From positions 62,001 through 126,000 of the forward strand of contig JAMFSL010000016.1 in the NCBI GenBank assembly GCA_026225275.1: DNA of 64,000 nucleotides, in the 5' to 3' direction. The DNA is from Puia dinghuensis. Lineage in GTDB: Bacteria; Bacteroidota; Bacteroidia; Chitinophagales; Chitinophagaceae. A model generated the notes under the pieces. That model saw only the letters and a list, made by a program, of their open reading frames with translations, made no database searches and was not told where the DNA came from. Positions 9,075 to 17,478 of this stretch are shown piece by piece. The first letter of the stretch is position 1, and every line of letters starts with the position of its first letter. The translations under genes and the position numbers were made by a program.

Positions 9075-11114
9075 CTACAGGATGACCAGTTGCACGACCC
9101 GGGTCACGTTGCCCAATTGCAATTTCACCGCATAAGTGCCGGCTGCAAGACCCGCTATCGGCAGGCGGATCATCGTCGTACCGCTACTGACAGCCTCCGT
9201 CTCGGTGGCAACCCGTGCTCCGGACAGCGTCCAGATCTGCAGCAAAACATTGCCCGCATTGGCCGTCGTCAGCTCAAGCTCTGCATCCGCATTGTTGGCG
9301 GTAACAGGATTGTTGAGGAGACGCAATGCAAAATCCGAAGAGCTAAAGTTTACGGAAACTATCTTGCTGAAATTAGCCGTGCCGTCCATATCTACTTCCT
9401 GGATGCGGTAGTAATGCATGCCCGGACCCGCATTCGACTGCACGAAACTGTAGGATTGGACATCCGCCTGATCAGGTACTGCTCCGATCGTAGCGAAGTT
9501 GATCTCATCCGTGGATTGCTGTACGACATAATCCTTGACATTCTCATTTACTCCGACCGTCCAGTTGAGGTCGACATCAGGCCCGCTGGGCACCGCTGTG
9601 AAATTCACCCAGGTGACAGGCAGGGGCGTTCCGGTCCCCGCATTCGACAGAATGGCAAAAACAACCTTGGAATTGGCAGCAAGACTAATGCCCGAGAATT
9701 GGGCGACATTGCCCGAAAAAGAGCTGGGACCATAATAGGTCTGGGTCCCCGTCGTGAAATTTCCATCCCCGTCATTGTCTGTAACGAGACGGAAATCGGA
9801 AGTAGTACCGATGGCGCCGGTCACCGTAAGGCCGGTAAAGTCGAAGCTCAGATTGACATTGCCGACAGAACCCGTGTTCTGCACCAGCCATTGGGTGGCC
9901 AGTCGCTCAGAGCCCGGACCGGCCAAAGCAGGAAGATTGGTGGTGGTTTCCGTTAGACCGGCATTATTACTGCCCACCAGCATAAAGCCCTGATCGGTCA
10001 AGGCGGTAGGATTGGACAAAACAATATTGCCCATCCCGGACTGACCTGCGCCGGAGCCGCTGCCTGTAGCCAGGCTGTTGGATTGGGTGGTGGAAAGACC
10101 TGAAGCATTATCCATCCCAAGCCCAAACACGAAATTGCTGTAATTGTAATTATTAAACCCATAGCTCGAATTGGCGACAGCATCCCAGATGGTCGTCCCG
10201 CCGGAGGAGATATAGCTGCCGCCCAACGGTATCCCGTATTTCAGCGAGAGATACGAGAATATCTGGGCTCGCGCCGTCGCACTGACCGAAGTGTCATATA
10301 CGATCAGCTCGGCCAGGTTGCCGCTAAACGGCTCGTCGAGGGCCGCACTTCGCGCACCCAGGAAATTGCCCGCATCGGTCAGAAACCTATCGCCGGTGGC
10401 ATTCCCGAGGGGATCGGTACTGGTCACGCCCGGACCGGTGGCGTAATTGGTCTGATCCATCAGCTCGAGATCGTTCGTATTCTGGTGCAATAAATTGAGC
10501 TCGCTGATATAAGGCGTATTGGGTGTGTAGGTGAGGATGGCTGTGTTATAGGCAGGGGCCGCCGACACACCGGTTGTAAAATTGGGGATCTCGGGCTGAT
10601 CGCCATAGGGAGAGGGCGTGACAAAGTAGGGCGCCCCTTGAAATTGAGCGCCGGGATACACGAACAGCGAAGCCCCGTCGAAATTATTGTCTCCCGCAGC
10701 CCCTGCATTGGCCCGCTGTGCCCAGACGCGCATATTGGAGCTGCCATTCGCGACCGGTGTCGGGGACGACCAAACGGCAAATATCGAATAAGCCAGGCTG
10801 CCCGCCACTATCGGAGCGCCGGTGGCCCCGGGGCCCGTGGGACCAAGCATCATCTGAGACCCGTTAAAGGCAATGGATGGTAAGAAATTAAAAGTGGATG
10901 GAGCAACCGTTGGCTGACTGCCCACGGAGGCCGTGAACTGATTGGTGCTGTTGGAATAAGTCCAACTGTTGAGACTCCCGGTCGTGGGACTCAGCGTAGA
11001 AGTGTTATTCGCCTGCAGCCAAAGAGACAGATTTGTACTGACCCCTCCCGGGCTTTGTGCCTTCAGACCAGGCATAACAAGGACAGATAAAAGAATTAAG
11101 TAAAATTTACTCAT
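9075..11114 (-). CDS. T9SS-exported surface protein with lectin-like N-terminal domain
   Basis: The 679-residue protein has a signal peptide (MSKFYLILLSVLVMPGLKAQ) and then LSLWLQANNTSTLSPTTGSL, a common opening of Bacteroidetes surface proteins that carry a concanavalin-like, LamG-related sandwich (residues about 25-295, with AELIVYDTSVSATARAQIFS). A middle region to about residue 500 is followed by an Ig/fibronectin-like module (LPVTWVNFTAVPSGPDVDLN, MHYYRIQEVDMDG; about 500-595). The end (LRLLNNPVTANNADAEL, LAAGTYAVKLQL) is a type A T9SS sorting domain, so the protein should be moved across the outer membrane and anchored or released. Its place between glycosyltransferases and the wzc-like gene suggests a partner of the polysaccharide. 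The ligand is unknown. Confidence 0.85.
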   Translation of the reverse strand: MSKFYLILLSVLVMPGLKAQSPGGVSTNLSLWLQANNTSTLSPTTGSLNSWTYSNSTNQFTASVGSQPTVAPSTFNFLPSIAFNGSQMMLGPTGPGATGAPIVAGSLAYSIFAVWSSPTPVANGSSNMRVWAQRANAGAAGDNNFDGASLFVYPGAQFQGAPYFVTPSPYGDQPEIPNFTTGVSAAPAYNTAILTYTPNTPYISELNLLHQNTNDLELMDQTNYATGPGVTSTDPLGNATGDRFLTDAGNFLGARSAALDEPFSGNLAELIVYDTSVSATARAQIFSYLSLKYGIPLGGSYISSGGTTIWDAVANSSYGFNNYNYSNFVFGLGMDNASGLSTTQSNSLATGSGSGAGQSGMGNIVLSNPTALTDQGFMLVGSNNAGLTETTTNLPALAGPGSERLATQWLVQNTGSVGNVNLSFDFTGLTVTGAIGTTSDFRLVTDNDGDGNFTTGTQTYYGPSSFSGNVAQFSGISLAANSKVVFAILSNAGTGTPLPVTWVNFTAVPSGPDVDLNWTVGVNENVKDYVVQQSTDEINFATIGAVPDQADVQSYSFVQSNAGPGMHYYRIQEVDMDGTANFSKIVSVNFSSSDFALRLLNNPVTANNADAELELTTANAGNVLLQIWTLSGARVATETEAVSSGTTMIRLPIAGLAAGTYAVKLQLGNVTRVVQLVIL

Positions 11115-11532
11115 TTTTTATGTTTTAAGCAGTTTTAATAAGACAATAAAGGACAATCTCTTTGTCAGGCGTCACAACAAGTACGGCCAATAAATTTTGA
11201 AGGAAATTGGAGTTGGAGTTTGAAGGGAATTGGAGTTGCGGAATAAGAAGTTTGTCCGGTTCAAAGGAACTTGGACGGACGGTAAAGATAAGTATTATCA
11301 ATATTTCTAAAATAATAATTAGGGCTAAGGTAACACCCCCCTCACCGCAGGCGATAATCCCTCAAAGGATAACTTGCATTAGAGTAGATATGGTATTATA
11401 TTTACAGTGCAAAACAGCCATGGATTGACGGAGGGACCACTACCTACATAGCTGAAAATCAATGATAAACGTCCAATCTACCTATTTTTCCCAAAAGCCA
11501 GATCTGAATCTTTTCCTTAAAAAAATAATTAA
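11115..11532. other. Divergent intergenic region with a 20-base direct repeat
   Basis: These 418 bases separate the T9SS gene (minus) from the wzc-like gene (plus) and must carry both promoters, but no exact TAnnTTTG box was found. A 20-base direct repeat is present at 11196-11238. Short frames inside have no recognisable product. Confidence 0.5.
11196..11238. repeat. Two 20-base direct repeats, period 23
   Basis: TTTGAAGGAAATTGGAGTTG at 11196-11215 and TTTGAAGGGAATTGGAGTTG at 11219-11238 differ at one base. A weaker third copy (TTCAAAGGAACTTGG) starts near 11260. It could be a regulator binding array or chance slippage. Confidence 0.7.
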
Positions 11533-13755
11533 ATGGATTTTCTCTATTTGCTGAGATTGTTATTAAAAAGAAAATGGTTGATCATGGGGACAGGATTGCT
11601 GGCGGCAGCCATCGCATGGGTCCTCACACTCGATCAACCGAAGAAATATCGCTCCTTTTCCCAGATCTCTACAGGCTTCACCGTCGGCGACGAAGTGAAG
11701 ATCGGCGCCCAGGACGTTGATATCTACACCGCAGATGTCAAGTTCAATAACGTTATCGTCACCATTACTTCTCCTTCTGTCGTCAGCCTGCTCTCCTACA
11801 GCCTGATGATCCATGACCTGGAAGATCCCATCCCCTTCCGGCGGCTTAGCCCTAAACAAATGGAGACACCCCTGTACCGGCATACCGACCGCTACCAGGC
11901 CCTCCGCATTTTCAAGGAAAGACTCGAGTCGATGAATGTCCTCACCTCCTTTAAACCGGACGAGAAAGAACTGCTCGAATACATGAACCTCTACGGCTAT
12001 GATTATAATTCACTGCTGGGAAATCTTTCCGTGAACAGGGTCCAGCGCACGGACTATATCGAGGTCGATTGCACTACCGAAATTCCTGACCTCTCTGCTT
12101 TCATGGTCAATACCCTCTTCCCCGAATTCCTCCGGTATTACAGGGGTATCCGCAGCACCCGCTCGGAAGAATCTCTCGACACCCTGAAGAGCCTGATGGA
12201 TAAAAGGAAACAGGACCTCGACGCCAAGAACGAAGAGCTGCGTAGCCAGGGCGTCCTCGACGTCGGCACAGAAAATACCAGCAAGCTCGAAACGATCATG
12301 AACCTGGAAACCACACTCACCCAGGAACAGGGCAAACAAACCCAACGCAGCTACGATCTCCAGAAGGTCAACGCACGCATTGCCGCCCTCGGTGGTAATG
12401 TCAACCCTACGGTAAAAACGACGAAACCTGCTGATAACAACAATAACGACCAACTTGTGATCCTCCGCAATGCCATGAATGAAGCCTACAAGGCCTACAT
12501 CAGCAGCGGCTCTTCCGATCCTGCCCTGAAGAAAAAATACGAAACCCTCCAGGCGGATTATCAAAATAAGATCGCCTCTACCCAGCCTGACGACGGTACA
12601 GGGGCAGCCGTCGCCCCACAGGATGGCCGGACCGCCCTGATGGAAAAGAAAGGCGACCTGGAGACGGATATTCGCGCCGGTTCCGACAATATCTCCGCCA
12701 TCCAGGACAAGATCAACAGCATCAAAAGCGACCTGACAAAAGACGCCGGCAAAGGCGCCGGCGTGGAATCCCTGATCAGGGATGCGGAACTCGCCAATAA
12801 AGAATACCTGCTCGCCAAACAGAAATACAACGACGCCGTGGATATTACCACCTCGTCAGTGAATAATTTCCGGCCGATCATCAGCGGCCAGCCCGCCATC
12901 AACCCCGAACCTTCCAAACGGGTGCTCATCGTCGGTATGGCCGGCGCTTCCGCCCTCATCATCACTGTTCTCGTCATCGTCCTGGTGACCTATCTCGACT
13001 CCTCGATCAAGACGCCGATCATCTTCGCCAAGACGGTCGGCCTGAAAATGATCAGCATGGTCAATTTCATGAACCTCCACCAAAGGGACCTGGCCGAGAT
13101 CGTCACGAAACTAGACAGCAACCCGGATGAACGGCTTAACAAACGGCATAACCAATTCCGGGAATCCCTCCGTAAACTCCGCTACGAAGTGGAAAGCAGC
13201 GGCAAAAAAAGCTTCCTCTTCGCCAGCACCAAAAAAGGCGAAGGCAAGACGACCCTCATAAAGGCCCTGTCCTACAGCCTGAGCATGAGTAAAAAGAAGA
13301 TCCTCATCATCGACACCAACTTCTGTAATAACGACCTCACCTTACATCTCAACGCCGATCCCGTCCTCGAAAAGATCCACCCGCGCGAGGGCCAGTCGGT
13401 CCTCAGCCAGGTGAAGGAGGCCGCCAAAGAGGTCTGGCCTTCCATCTGGGCGATCGGCTCGGAAGGTGGCGACTATACTCCCACCGAGATCCTGCCCCGC
13501 GAAAACATCCTGCAGCACCTGCAGACGCTGGGCCAGGAATATGATTATATCCTTCTGGAAGGGCCGCCGCTCAACGATTTCTCAGACTGCAAAGAGCTCG
13601 TGCAATACGTGGATGGCGTCATCGCCATCTTCTCAGCCACACACGTGATCAAACAGATCGATACGCAGTCTATGACCTTCTTCCACGAGCTCAATGGCAA
13701 ATTTTGCGGTGCCGTCCTCAACATGGTCAACCTGGAAGATGTCAATGCCAGCTAA
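11533..13755 (+). CDS. Polysaccharide co-polymerase fused to BY-kinase-like ATPase (Wzc/GumC-like)
   Basis: The 740-residue inner-membrane protein has a Wzz-type N-terminus with a first helix at about 14-34, a periplasmic region with coiled-coil stretches (about 210-440), a second helix near 468-490 (IVGMAGASALIITVLVIVLV) and a cytoplasmic P-loop domain from about 555. Walker A is STKKGEGKTT (about 565-574) and Walker A' is KILIIDTNF. The Walker B position reads YDYILLEGPPL, with Glu where BY-kinases usually have Asp, and the C-terminus lacks the usual tyrosine cluster. It should control chain length and link polymerisation to export, but phosphorylation control may be absent or different. 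It heads a plus-strand cluster with the TolC-like gene 19 bp on. Confidence 0.85.
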   Translation: MDFLYLLRLLLKRKWLIMGTGLLAAAIAWVLTLDQPKKYRSFSQISTGFTVGDEVKIGAQDVDIYTADVKFNNVIVTITSPSVVSLLSYSLMIHDLEDPIPFRRLSPKQMETPLYRHTDRYQALRIFKERLESMNVLTSFKPDEKELLEYMNLYGYDYNSLLGNLSVNRVQRTDYIEVDCTTEIPDLSAFMVNTLFPEFLRYYRGIRSTRSEESLDTLKSLMDKRKQDLDAKNEELRSQGVLDVGTENTSKLETIMNLETTLTQEQGKQTQRSYDLQKVNARIAALGGNVNPTVKTTKPADNNNNDQLVILRNAMNEAYKAYISSGSSDPALKKKYETLQADYQNKIASTQPDDGTGAAVAPQDGRTALMEKKGDLETDIRAGSDNISAIQDKINSIKSDLTKDAGKGAGVESLIRDAELANKEYLLAKQKYNDAVDITTSSVNNFRPIISGQPAINPEPSKRVLIVGMAGASALIITVLVIVLVTYLDSSIKTPIIFAKTVGLKMISMVNFMNLHQRDLAEIVTKLDSNPDERLNKRHNQFRESLRKLRYEVESSGKKSFLFASTKKGEGKTTLIKALSYSLSMSKKKILIIDTNFCNNDLTLHLNADPVLEKIHPREGQSVLSQVKEAAKEVWPSIWAIGSEGGDYTPTEILPRENILQHLQTLGQEYDYILLEGPPLNDFSDCKELVQYVDGVIAIFSATHVIKQIDTQSMTFFHELNGKFCGAVLNMVNLEDVNAS

Positions 13756-13774
13756 ATCATTATCGCGCTAACCC

Positions 13775-14536
13775 ATGCTATACATTAAAAAAGAAAAAAT
13801 CGTCCGTATGCACCTTCACCCTTCCCGTATGACAAACACCGCCATGATGTTGCTTGTTCTGTTATCCGGCAGCCTGATCGCCGCCGCCCAGCAGAAACCC
13901 CTTTATAATACTAATACATCGAACCATTCCCCCCTGCCTGATTCCACCATAGAAAACCGGCTGGTGGCCCTGGCCCTCCAGGCCCCCCGCTTTGACGCCC
14001 TGGGCCACCAGATCAACGTTTCCAGAAACAACCTGATCCTGGCAAGAAGAACCTGGTTCAATCTCCTTACCCTCTCGGCGGACTACAACGACCAGACCTT
14101 CGCCAAACAGACTAACGCTAACGCTGCCTACGTCTATCCCAAATACTTCTTCGGCCTCACAATACCCATCGGCCTGTTCTTTACCATGGGCCCGCAGATC
14201 CACGCCGCTCAGGAAACTGTCCTGATCGCCCAGGACAACCAGGACGAACTGGCCAGGACTCTCCGTATGGATGTCCTCTCTAAATATAGAACCTACAAGA
14301 ATTATGAAGCCCTGATCCTGATGCAGAATACAATCGTCGTCGACCAGCAGGCCGCCCTCTCTCAGATTGAACAAAAATTCAGGGATGGCACCGCCTCGAT
14401 CGATCAGTTCAATCTCGCTAACAGAGGCTTTAGTGAAGAAAAAACCAAATTACTGAACCTCCAACTGTCCCAGGATCTCGTACGCCTTGATATCGAACGG
14501 ATGATTGGCATCAGCCTGAGCGCCGTAACAAGGTAA
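13775..14536 (+). CDS. Half-size TolC-like outer membrane protein
   Basis: The 253-residue frame starts MLYIKKEKIVRMHLHPSRM; the signal peptide is MTNTAMMLLVLLSGSLIAAA, so ATG at 13808 or 13829 is also possible. The mature part resembles one structural repeat of a TolC/OEP protein: long amphipathic helices (ALGHQINVSRNNLILARRT, LARTLRMDVLSKYRTYKNYE, QAALSQIEQKFRDGTASIDQ) around a beta-strand pair (FFGLTIPIGLFFTMGPQIHA). Ordinary TolC proteins of about 450 residues carry two such repeats, so this one is about half length and would need six copies for a full barrel if it forms one. Position between the co-polymerase and an acyltransferase suggests a role in exopolysaccharide export. No Wza-type export protein was found in the window. 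Confidence 0.75.
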   Translation: MLYIKKEKIVRMHLHPSRMTNTAMMLLVLLSGSLIAAAQQKPLYNTNTSNHSPLPDSTIENRLVALALQAPRFDALGHQINVSRNNLILARRTWFNLLTLSADYNDQTFAKQTNANAAYVYPKYFFGLTIPIGLFFTMGPQIHAAQETVLIAQDNQDELARTLRMDVLSKYRTYKNYEALILMQNTIVVDQQAALSQIEQKFRDGTASIDQFNLANRGFSEEKTKLLNLQLSQDLVRLDIERMIGISLSAVTR

Positions 14537-14538
14537 AC

Positions 14539-15675
14539 ATGAATGAACCCTCTACCAAGCCGGGAATAGTCTACAAAGCGTTTAACCTTTCCATCCTGGA
14601 GAAGAAAAGGCTCGCGTGGGTCGACTACCTCAAAGGCATCGCCATCGTCCTCGTCGTCTACCGGCACGTCCTCATCGGTATCCAGCGTAGCGTGGCCACC
14701 GCCCTTGCGTCTGGCGCACACATCCCCCCCGTTCCGGACTATCTGGAAAAAGCCAACATGATCTTCTTCAGCTTTCGCATGCCCCTGTTCTTCATCCTTT
14801 CCGGCATCTTCATCAGCGGCAGCCTCGCCAAAAGAAGCCTCAAACAGGTCATCGGCATTAAATTCGAGAACCTCCTCTACCCCTACTTCATTTGGGTGAC
14901 CCTCCAGGTGACCCTTCAGATCCTCCTGGGCTCTAATACAAATTCAGACAGATCGCTCATCGATTATACCTATATCCTCTACCAACCCCGCGCCCTCGAC
15001 CAGTTCTGGTACCTCCCGGCCCTGTTCAATACCACCGCGATCTACCTGCTGGTTAAAACCTATCTGAAGCCCCCCGTGTGGGTACAGTTCCTCCTCGGCG
15101 GAGTCTTCTATTTCGCCTCCCCCTGGTGCCACGGCATCAGCATGATCGCGGACTGGATGGAGTTCTATATCTTCTTCGCCCTCGGCGACGCCATATCCCC
15201 CTTCTTCTTCCGGGATAGCACCCAGCGGTTCCTGGCCAATCCATGGGTACTCCTGGCCATCTCCCCCCTCTTCTTCCTGACGCAGCTATACTATCTGGCC
15301 CATATCACTGAACCAGGCAAGGCTGACTTCCTCGCCATCGCGCTCATCGGCTGTCTGAGCATGTTCATCCTCGCCTTCCGCATGCAAAGCTGGGGCATCC
15401 TCCGATTCCTCCGCGTCATCGGCTACCATTCGCTCTATATCTACGTCACCCATGTATTCGTGGCCGGCCTCGTACGCCTTTCCCTGACCCGCTTCCTGGG
15501 AATCCACAACCCTTTCATCCTGCTCTTTACAGGCATCGTATTCAGCATCATCATCCCCATCATATTCTATAACCTCCTCGTCGTCGATGGTCCCCTATGG
15601 TGGCTGTTCTCCTTCCGGAAAGAAAAACCCCGGCCCAGGCCCACCCCGGCGACAGCCATTCCCGCCACCACATGA
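14539..15675 (+). CDS. Membrane acyltransferase (acyltransferase-3 family)
   Basis: The 378-residue protein has about ten hydrophobic helices and the family opening RLAWVDYLKGIAIVLVVYRH, where the RH pair is the expected catalytic motif. Other marks are FFSFRMPLFFILSGIFI and SLYIYVTHVF. Acyltransferase-3 proteins move acetyl or other acyl groups from the cytoplasm onto extracytoplasmic sugars, here probably the exopolysaccharide. It starts 2 bp after the TolC-like gene, and its stop overlaps the next start in ATGA, so these genes are translationally coupled. It is one of three acyltransferases within 6 kb. Confidence 0.85.
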   Translation: MNEPSTKPGIVYKAFNLSILEKKRLAWVDYLKGIAIVLVVYRHVLIGIQRSVATALASGAHIPPVPDYLEKANMIFFSFRMPLFFILSGIFISGSLAKRSLKQVIGIKFENLLYPYFIWVTLQVTLQILLGSNTNSDRSLIDYTYILYQPRALDQFWYLPALFNTTAIYLLVKTYLKPPVWVQFLLGGVFYFASPWCHGISMIADWMEFYIFFALGDAISPFFFRDSTQRFLANPWVLLAISPLFFLTQLYYLAHITEPGKADFLAIALIGCLSMFILAFRMQSWGILRFLRVIGYHSLYIYVTHVFVAGLVRLSLTRFLGIHNPFILLFTGIVFSIIIPIIFYNLLVVDGPLWWLFSFRKEKPRPRPTPATAIPATT

Positions 15676-16247
15676 ACAGACGCAAAGCCATCTCCCGCAT
15701 CGCACTGGCCGGCCTCGGCGGAACCCTCCTCTTCGGTGGATTTAAATGGTACGACTGGCATAAAACACCCGACCTCGATTGGCTGCAAAACCATAAAGAC
15801 CTCGTGGCATCCCTCGCGGAAACGATCATCCCCGCCACCGATACCCCGGGCGCCCGCGAAGCAGGCGTCGCCGACTATATCCTCATCATGCTCCGCGATG
15901 CGACTGATCGCATGACCGCCAATAAATTCATCGACGGCCTCAAGTCCCTGGACCATTATTGCCGCTCTCAATATAACCATCCCTATCAACAATGCACCCC
16001 CGAAGACCAACGCACGGTCCTTCGGCGCTTCGAAGAAAAAGCAAAACCATTCAACACGCTCGCAGGGAAAATAGAAAATGTCTACCTCGGTACGCCGTTC
16101 TTTTATACCCTCAAAAAATATACGGTGGAAGGTTATTGCACGTCGGAAGCCGGTGCAACCAAAGGACTCGCCTACCTCTACATCCCCGGACACTACCAGG
16201 GCTGCATCCCGCTGCAACCGGGTCAGCGGGCCTGGGCAACCCGCTAA
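15672..16247 (+). CDS. Gluconate 2-dehydrogenase subunit 3-like protein with Tat-type signal
   Basis: The ATG at 15672 overlaps the preceding stop by four bases and opens a twin-arginine-like leader (NRRKAISRIALAGLGG), which decides the start over an upstream in-frame ATG. The 191-residue product matches the subunit-3 family by LVASLAETIIPATDTPGARE, ADYILIMLRDATDRMT and the C-terminal FFYTLKKYTVEGYCTSEAGA. In the known complex this small subunit assists a GMC-type FAD dehydrogenase in the periplasm. The likely partner is the GMC protein at 17479-19149, which here is separated from it by an oppositely oriented acyltransferase gene. No cytochrome c subunit is seen nearby. Confidence 0.8.
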   Translation: MNRRKAISRIALAGLGGTLLFGGFKWYDWHKTPDLDWLQNHKDLVASLAETIIPATDTPGAREAGVADYILIMLRDATDRMTANKFIDGLKSLDHYCRSQYNHPYQQCTPEDQRTVLRRFEEKAKPFNTLAGKIENVYLGTPFFYTLKKYTVEGYCTSEAGATKGLAYLYIPGHYQGCIPLQPGQRAWATR

Positions 16248-16249
16248 GC

Positions 16250-17413
16250 CTAAACCCGCGTGAGCACCAGCTCGAACTTCCGCTTCTTGTTCAGAAACCA
16301 CATCTCATAGTAAGTATAGGAAACCCAGGCGACGACGCCCGTGACGGCCACACAGGACAAAGGATAAACCACATCATATACCAGCCGCCATTCCGGATGG
16401 CCGACCACCTTCCGAAAGAACAGCAGCACGAACTGACATACCGCCGTATGAAATAAGTAGATGCCGAAAGATATCCGGCCCATGGTCTTCAGCAACGGCT
16501 GCTCCAACCGATAAATAGAGTTCTCGACGATAGCCGCCAGCAGGACATACCCATATAGGATGTCACACACATAATGGTCCACAAAAAGCTGAAAATATAC
16601 GTTATCCGGCTTGATCACGGACAAAGTATACAACAAGGCTAACAGGGTCATCACCAGTTGGATCCAGGGCCGGAAAAAAACCCGGAAAAAAACGGCGAAA
16701 CGCTCCCGCTGCCGGTATAACAAGGCAACGAATAGCCCCCCGCCAAAAAGATCTAATTTGTCGAACAACAACAAATGATTCATCAGCAATACCCGCTCCT
16801 GCGACAACGACGGCGCGATCAGCGGTAGCAATAACACGATCAATACCCGCACCAGGATGCTGATGCAAAACATCACCACCAGCAAGTCCGGCAGCTTTTT
16901 CCGGAAATTGTTCATCAGCAACGGCCAGACCAGATAGAACTGCTCCTCGATACAAACCGACCAGCTGATCTCGAACATCCCCCTGTTGGTGCCCACAAAG
17001 GCGATCTGCATATTCACGGAGAAAAATAGCAAAAAGATCATATTCAGGAACATCAGCGGTACCGTAGTGTCGTTGCCCCATCCCAGCTTATCCGCTACAT
17101 ACGGCGAGAGGAATGTCAGCACCAACCCATATCCGAGATACAACGGCCATATCCGCAGGACCCGCCGCAGATAAAAATTGCGATAGCTTACTGTACCGGT
17201 GGCATCTTTTTCCACCAGCAACAGATAGCTGATCAAAAATCCGCTCAGGATGAAAAAAAGATTGACGCCTAAACGACCCGTATCCCCGAAAAGGCGGTCC
17301 ACAAAAGGCGCGGCAGGAGAATAGCCTTTTTTGAAACCAAAAGAGTGCTGTAACAGTACCAGAAAAGCCGCGCAAAAACGTATCCCGTCGAGGTTTTTGA
17401 AATAAACTTTCAC
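16250..17413 (-). CDS. Membrane acyltransferase (acyltransferase-3 / OafA-like)
   Basis: The 387-residue multi-helix protein opens with NLDGIRFCAAFLVLLQHSFG, the acyltransferase-3 signature with the catalytic His. GRLGVNLFFILSGFLISYLL, FYLRRVLRIWPLYLGYG and WSVCIEEQFYLVWPLL are further typical segments of the OafA-like subgroup. It should acylate an extracytoplasmic sugar. The gene is inserted on the minus strand between two genes of a dehydrogenase pair: its stop is 2 bp from the subunit-3 stop, and its start is 65 bp from the GMC start. It is a paralogue of the acyltransferase at 19144. Confidence 0.85.
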   Translation of the reverse strand: MKVYFKNLDGIRFCAAFLVLLQHSFGFKKGYSPAAPFVDRLFGDTGRLGVNLFFILSGFLISYLLLVEKDATGTVSYRNFYLRRVLRIWPLYLGYGLVLTFLSPYVADKLGWGNDTTVPLMFLNMIFLLFFSVNMQIAFVGTNRGMFEISWSVCIEEQFYLVWPLLMNNFRKKLPDLLVVMFCISILVRVLIVLLLPLIAPSLSQERVLLMNHLLLFDKLDLFGGGLFVALLYRQRERFAVFFRVFFRPWIQLVMTLLALLYTLSVIKPDNVYFQLFVDHYVCDILYGYVLLAAIVENSIYRLEQPLLKTMGRISFGIYLFHTAVCQFVLLFFRKVVGHPEWRLVYDVVYPLSCVAVTGVVAWVSYTYYEMWFLNKKRKFELVLTRV

Positions 17414-17478
17414 TTAGTAAAAATAACGTGAAATCGCTATATTTATGCGCGAAGAAAATAAAAGGAAACAAAAAGATT

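Noticed and set aside
9090-9956. 288-codon plus-strand frame
   Set aside because: It is antisense to the T9SS sorting and Ig-like part of the 9075-11114 gene, and its composition is unlike a protein.
11207-11428. 73-codon frame between divergent genes
   Set aside because: It starts inside the direct repeat and has no recognisable features.
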